In this document: piece by piece, positions 58,786-64,000 of the stretch
Layout: each line of letters starts with the position of its first letter
Position numbering within the stretch: the first letter of the stretch is position 1
Source of the DNA: Balaenoptera acutorostrata
Taxonomy: Eukaryota > Chordata > Mammalia > Artiodactyla > Balaenopteridae
Length of the DNA stretch: 64,000 nucleotides
Assembly (NCBI RefSeq): GCF_949987535.1
Contig: NC_080069.1
Span: forward strand, 42,335,269-42,399,268
Reading direction: 5' to 3'
The notes under the pieces: generated by a model
Told to the model about the DNA's origin: nothing
Databases searched by the model: none
Seen by the model: only the letters and a program-made list of their open reading frames with translations
Program-made: the position numbers and the translations under genes

Positions 58786-59414
58786 TGAAACCGAGCAGGA
58801 GTCTTTGGGGCCTTCCGAGGGACAGACCCCCCCCCCCAAACAACCCATGTCCCCCGTCTCTTGTTTGAAAAAAAAGCTTTAGCGTCCTAGGCTTTCCCGA
58901 AGTTCCAAAGAGCAGATTTAATCAGAGGAGTGAGAAAATGCAGAAACAAAGAAAAACAGTCAAGCATGACAGAGTAATATTAGCTTAGCCATAAGACAAA
59001 ACAAGGACCTTTAGTTCCTCCTCAAGGGCTATAGGTAATATCCTGAGCCATATCCTTGAGTTGTTCTGCAGATATTAAAACCCCCACTGGGTGGAACAAG
59101 TTAACTGCATGCTGACCACAGGCATGTGGACCCCAGACTGATTGTAACCAGAAGGTTGATGGTTGAGATTCCGGAAATGTCACCCTGTTACCTCCCCACC
59201 AGCCAATCAGAGAACCATGCACGAGCTGATGACAGACCCTGTGACCCTCTCCTGCATACTAAGTTTGGGTCTTTTGAACATGTCTGTTCTCCTTGCTTGG
59301 CCCCATCTTGGGTGCCTTGCAGTAAACACTGTACTTTCCTTCACCACAACCCAGTGTCAGTAAATTGGCTTTGCTGTGCATTGGGTGAATGGACCCAAGT
59401 TTGGTTCAGTAACA
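58786..59414 (+). mobile_element. Solo LTR of an ERV1-like endogenous retrovirus
   Basis: A 629-bp sequence that starts tgaaaccgagcagg and ends ggttcagtaaca (TG...CA), with the 4-bp TSD gaat at 58782-58785 and 59415-59418. Four bp is the gammaretrovirus/ERV1 size. A C-run (about 58829-58840) lies near the 5' side and a CCAAT-like stretch (agccaatcagagaacc) near 59200. No internal viral genes or second LTR are present, so recombination between two LTRs probably removed the provirus. The plus strand is inferred from the U3-to-U5 look of the sequence. Confidence 0.75.
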
Positions 59415-59418
59415 GAAT

Positions 59419-60245
59419 TTGAAATTGAGCACATCTATTTTGAGTATAGATTTTATTACAGACTTTTGATACCTCCCATATCAGGTAGGAGGATATTGAT
59501 GTAGAGATGGACAGTCTGTCACCATCAAAGGTGCAGTTACTAGGAGAGACTTGGAGGAAGGTCACAGTTACTGGTTCCCCTGTCAGCAGGGCTGCTGGAA
59601 AGTTCTAAGAGCCCAGAGGAAGGGGGCCTAAGGTCTTTAGTGCTCCTGTCTCCCTGCTGACTTCTTATCTTGAATTAAGTCCTGGGGCTTGGGCTTTTCA
59701 TAGAAAATAGAATTAGTTCTTCTCCATAAACTCACAAACCACCAAGAATTCACTGGGGATCCCTGAAGTAGTTATTAATAAGGTACAGGCACCCTGACAG
59801 GCACTTCTATCTGTCAAAGTGAGGGGCAGGGCAGGGACCAAATCTGATTTGAGTGCTATTGCGTGAGCTGGATCCTGTGGACGGCTCATTTTCAGGATGG
59901 AAATGGCTCTCTCTTCTCACCTCATCCCTGCCACCTCCCACTTCACTCTCGTGCCTGGTTAAACCTTCAACCTGGTTTCCCAGCATATCCTGTAAGAAGC
60001 TAGCATGGGTGTTTCCTCAGAAAGTCAGCATCCCCGTCAGACACTGGCTCGGACTAGCTGGCAGCTGTCCACACGGCACTGTGGCTCTGTCTCCCTGCAG
60101 CGTTTCAGACAGTCACCGGGTAAGTAATCACTGTTCTGCATTAAAATAGACACACAGCAGTGGCACTCAGTACTCACACGTGTGCGTGTGTATGTGCGCA
60201 TTGGGGCAGTTGAACATTGCTCTCTATTGCTCTTAAAAGAAGTTT
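59419..60245. other. No gene recognised
   Basis: Unique-looking DNA. The 98-aa frame at 59853-60149 has no recognisable domain. Confidence 0.45.
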
Positions 60246-60260
60246 AAAAACTACCTTTTC

Positions 60261-60605
60261 GGGCTTCCCTGGTGGCGCAGTGGTTAAGAATCCGCCTGCC
60301 AACGCAGGGGACCTGGGTTCAAGCCCTGGTCCAGGAAGATCCCACATGCCGCAGAGCAACTAAGCCCGTGCACCACAACTACTGAGCCTGCACTCTAGAG
60401 CCTGCGTGCCACAGCTGCTGAAGCCCACGCACCTAGAGCCCGTGCTCCGCAACAAGAGAAGCCACGGCAACGAGAAACCCGCACACCGCAACGAAGAGTA
60501 GCCGCCCCCGCTTGCCGCAACTAGAGAAAGTGCGCTCGCAGCAACAAAGACCCAATGCAGCCAAAAATTAAAATAATAAATAAATAAATTTAATTAAAAA
60601 CCCCA
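60261..60605 (+). mobile_element. Complete CHR-2-like SINE with 15-bp TSD
   Basis: The tRNA-derived head has the RNA polymerase III A box tggcgcagtgg (60273-60283) and B box ggttcaagccc (60316-60326). A long tRNA-unrelated body and an A-rich tail (aataaataaataaat) follow. The exact TSD aaaaactaccttttc is at 60246-60260 and 60606-60620. This is the clearest cetacean/hippo marker in the window. Confidence 0.95.
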
Positions 60606-60620
60606 AAAAACTACCTTTTC

Positions 60621-61100
60621 TGGTAAATACATGCATATTCTGGAAAGTATGGAGACCCACAAAGAACGATATAACCTCTCCTAATTCCCTACCTCAAGAT
60701 CATCACTGAGGTAGCTTTTCTTACTTCAGTGTTTAAAAACAATCCTTTACAAAAAATTCCACTGACTTTGTTTAAAAGGATAAAGTGCCTTTTTTCATCA
60801 TAACAACAAGCAAACAAATTGCTTGTAGCCTATGGGACCCGTGCTCTCAGGTTGAGGATAATTTTGCAATGGACTGCTTAGGCCTCAGAGCTTCTGTACA
60901 TACCATATTTCATATGTGGGTATTTATTAAATGGGCATTCATTAAAGTCTCATTTCCTACACTTTATGCCTGTGGAAAGATCACCCTGCCCCCTCCTCCA
61001 ATTTGAAATAGTGTCTTTTTTACACTGCTTCGAATTTGAATTGTCTTGCCGGTGCAAGCATTCATGTGCCCAGGTTGCTGGCTCTGGCGCTTGAGTTCCA
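60621..61100. other. No gene recognised
   Basis: Unique-looking DNA. Confidence 0.5.
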
Positions 61101-61138
61101 GTGTGGTATTTTTCTAGAGACGCAGTTTCTTCACAATT

Positions 61139-61430
61139 TTGTTTCTGCTGCTCAGGATGATGGGCAGGCAGTCTCTGCAGCAGCAGCCACGGCGGATCAA
61201 TATCCAGTCCGGTGGCCACCGAGACCCCGGCTCTGCCACGTCCCTAGAGTCCCAGCCCTCCGCTGCCCCCCTTCCCAGGGAGCTGAGGGTCTTGATTCCA
61301 GACTGCCACATGGGGACCTTGCTATTCCGAAGAGGAGGAGAAAGAATGCTGATGAGATGTGTTTTGCCCATAACTGCCTTTCGGGCAATGGTTGTGGAAG
61401 AAAACACAAAAAACAAATGTAAAAACTGAG
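61139..61430. other. Small CpG-richer patch, open in several frames
   Basis: About 290 bp with more CpG than its surroundings and open frames of 70-128 aa on both strands (plus: 61036-61422 and 61139-61429; minus: 61114-61416). No domain, signal or homology is visible. Openness in several frames is expected from high GC. It could be an old repeat, a noncoding exon or a small regulatory patch; I cannot tell. Confidence 0.3.
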
Positions 61431-61549
61431 AGTGACAGTTGGGATCTCATTAGCTTAGTGGCTGTCACAATATATCCAGGAAAGAGGCAGTGGGCATGAG
61501 GCTGACTGTGTCTGAGGAACCGAAACAGCATGTCTGTGTGCGCGCACGT

Positions 61550-61600
61550 GCTTGTGTGTGTGTCTGTGTGTGTGTGTGTGTGTGTATGTGGTTGTGTGTG
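61550..61600 (+). repeat. (TG)n microsatellite, interrupted
   Basis: TG dinucleotide units interrupted by single substitutions. Confidence 0.95.
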
Positions 61601-63920
61601 TGTACTTGGGCACCTGGAGGTGGCTCAGGCTTTGCCATGTGATTACTTGCTTCAGCTTAAAAAAGTTGTCAGTTGCATTGCATCAGGCTTGGTTATTTTT
61701 CTTTATGGGTGCGTCTGTGAATATCTTTAAATTTCAGCTTAAGCTTTTTAGAGGGGCATTCACTGTGAAGAATTAAACATATTATGGCTTTGCTTTTTTT
61801 TTTTTTAACCTGTGGCACGAAATGCAGACAACAAATGCCTCAAGTGCAGTATCTTAAGCCAACAGCCTAGATCAAGATGAGGGTATTTCTGAACTCTGGA
61901 GGTATGGGGTCCTGATCTGATCATTTTAAGAATAAATTGTTTCCAGTCTCCGTGGACCACCGCTGTCCTTCCTTACCCCTGCCAGCCCAGTTCCCAATTT
62001 CCGAATCTTCCTATAAAGCTGTTGAGATGAAGCCTGTCACTTGATTGTAATTTCCAACCAACCAAAGTGATTCTAGTGCTGAGATATACCTGCACCTGTT
62101 TTCCCCAGACGAAGCTGAGGTTGGTAAACTGTGCGCAGGGCCTTGGAGGTCAGATGGACACAAATGGAGGGAATTTGTTGCCTGAAGATTCCTGGAGTGG
62201 GAGCCAGAGTCCTGTGTTCTGGATTCAGCTCTTTTGTAGCTGGCAGGGAACCTCACTGTGTTTGGGCTTGATTTCTGGAGTCCTACTCTACAGTTTGATG
62301 GCAGTATGATTCCAATGGAAATATGGCCTTTCATGCACAAAGAATAAACCCCATAACCCCAGAATTCAGCCAAGAAACTTCTGTGATCTGGGGATGAGAC
62401 CTGATGTCCCTCTTCTAAAAGACATGTTACAGCTGTTCACTGGCCTCATTCTGTCTTCCCAGAGGCAGTGGCCAGGCCTCTCAGCAGGCTGGATGGAAGT
62501 TTATAGAGCCATTCACTAGTTCTGTGCTTGGCTTTTTATTTTTTAATTTTTAAAATATTTGTGCTAGCTTTTCAAAACTGCAAAATGTGGGCTAATAATA
62601 TTACTTTATCCAATGGTCTGTTGGCTGGTGGGACACTCTTTCTGATTTGGTAGTGCTGCCTTGCTGTTCCCTGTTGTTAAATATTTTGAATATGGCCCGT
62701 AACCCCTGAGAACAGCTGATCAGACCCCGAGCACATCCCTTCAATAAATGCAATTTTCCCCCTGATTTCCCTGCTGCCAGCAGGAGCTCAGAAAGCTTTC
62801 CACTTGTAAACACAGTCATGTTTCATGTGAATAAGACTCCCAAAGCCTGTTTGGCTACATCACTGCTGTGAGCTGAGCAAGACCACAGGCTGCAGGAGAC
62901 TCAGGAGTCTCTAATGAAGGCTGGATCTGCTGTTTGGATGTTTTCTGCCTTTGCTTCTCCCAGCTGTGCAGATAGAGCTACAAGAAATCCCCAAAACAAA
63001 CTATTGGTCACTGCTCACTCCACTGCCGCCAAGATATCCGGGAATTTGTGGAGACTAGGTGCTTTCGAGGTTTGGATATCATAAGTCATCTTAGCCAAAG
63101 CAAAGTAGAAGCTTGAAAATCAGATCCCATTTCAAGCATCACACCCCTCCCCCCACCCGAGGAAAGGATTTTTTTCCCTAAGGAAAGGATTGGAGAGTGG
63201 CTCATGCACCTTAATTTACCTGGGTAATTGTTTCTATTCTGAGGTTCAGTGGAGCTTTGGAGAGTGAGCTGATGCTGACTTACTGCTTGCAGTAGCCGTC
63301 CCCAAAGGCTGCTGATGCACCTCGTTTTCTCCTGTCCCTTGCCAGGGCTGCCATTTGCCTGGTACCACCTGAGGACCAGGGCTGCTCTACTAGGTTTGGC
63401 TCTGCTGCCAGGGAATGTAGGGTGGTCTTTGTGGAATCATGGTTGTCCATGGCAGGTTTGGGATGGGCCAGATTAGCTGTTGCTCTTCACCTCTTATATG
63501 CCTGGGCCCGCCTGCTGCTTTCTCTGATTCTTGGCTTAAGGGCAGGGGTCACAAACTCAGATGCCTACAGGGCCAAGCAGGTAGCATAAATGTGCAAATT
63601 GGGCCAGGGGCAAGACAATAGGGAGTAGAGGAGACTGTGGCAGAGATGGGCATGCATCTCATCAGATAAAGATGTTTATTTTTAGGTAAGTGGTTTAATG
63701 TCTTTTACTGAACTGTAGTTAGGCATACCTATCAGAAGATGAGGAAGGTATGAAGGCTGTCGGCGAAGTAACATTGAAACTGGACTGTTATACATATTCA
63801 ATAACCAACTTCTAGGTATTCAAACTTTAAACACCCCCCCAAAAAAAACACCCCAACTCACATCTGCAGGTATTTAACTTGGACACTAATTTGCTACTTC
63901 CAGTGGAATCTTAAAAGAAA
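61601..63920. other. No gene recognised
   Basis: About 2.3 kb of unique-looking DNA. The 120-aa minus frame (62011-62373) has no recognisable features. Confidence 0.45.
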
Positions 63921-63921
63921 A

Positions 63922-64000
63922 AGAAACATTTATTCAGCACCTACTATGCACTGGATAATGCACTGTCATTTTAATAAACATCATCTCACCTGATGCTCAC
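63922..64000 (-). mobile_element. MIR SINE relic, cut by window end
   Basis: catttattcagcacctactat near 63929 and acatcatctcacctgatgctc are the antisense MIR 3' part. Confidence 0.65.

Noticed and set aside
60174..60359. 61-aa minus frame ending in a TG/CA-derived His/Ala stretch
   Set aside because: It crosses the CHR SINE head and a short TG run.
1..64000. CRISPR array or bacterial operon
   Set aside because: No direct repeats with regular spacers and no prokaryotic gene organisation. All long repeats are eukaryotic transposons or microsatellites.

Overview
The window is nuclear DNA from a mammal, most likely a cetacean (whale, dolphin or porpoise) or a close relative such as hippopotamus. 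The evidence is several tRNA-derived SINEs with the CHR-type head (for example gggcttccctggtggcgcag at 60261) and a CHR-2-like tail, L1 elements of cetartiodactyl type, and a background of MIR, L2, MaLR LTR and hAT relics shared by placental mammals. No BovB, Bov-tA or pig PRE-1 SINE was recognised. I found no host protein-coding exon, tRNA, rRNA or CRISPR. The only long reading frames belong to L1 retrotransposons or lie inside repeats. The window is intergenic or intronic; most L1 pieces lie on the minus strand (about 13 against 2), which fits an intron of a plus-strand gene.

Layout. 1-6.1 kb: a run of 5'-truncated minus-strand L1 pieces, with an AT-rich palindromic patch at 5.6-5.7 kb. 6.2-22.7 kb: mostly unique DNA with old L2, L1M and hAT relics, two CHR SINEs and CA/TG microsatellites. 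22.98-30.69 kb: a full-length minus-strand L1 with an 18-bp target-site duplication (TSD). It has a YY1-like site at its 5' end, an intact ORF1, an ORF2 broken by one nonsense codon, a long ORF antisense to its 5'UTR, tandem repeats in the 3'UTR and about 0.7 kb of foreign 3' sequence that looks like a 3' transduction. 30.7-39.9 kb: an old L1 5' half, two MIRs, unique DNA and a tailless SINE. 39.9-45.2 kb: a dense retroposon cluster, with an L2/L1 composite flanked by 18-bp TSDs, nested SINEs, a MaLR LTR, a 390-bp homopurine tract, a SINE/L1 chimera and a complete hAT element. 46-51 kb: L2 split by a MaLR LTR, short L1 insertions and an 81-bp inverted repeat. 52.48-58.34 kb: a second full-length L1, decayed, carrying a perfect 40-bp palindrome. 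58.8-59.4 kb: a solo ERV1-like LTR. 60.2 kb: a complete CHR SINE. 61-64 kb: a small CpG-richer patch, a TG repeat, unique DNA and a MIR at the edge.

The parts do not form a pathway. What joins them is retrotransposition: L1 machinery appears to have mobilised its own RNA, flanking sequence, SINE RNA and chimeric RNAs into this locus, and the exact TSDs allow several events to be separated. Family names come from remembered consensus features, not from a database search.
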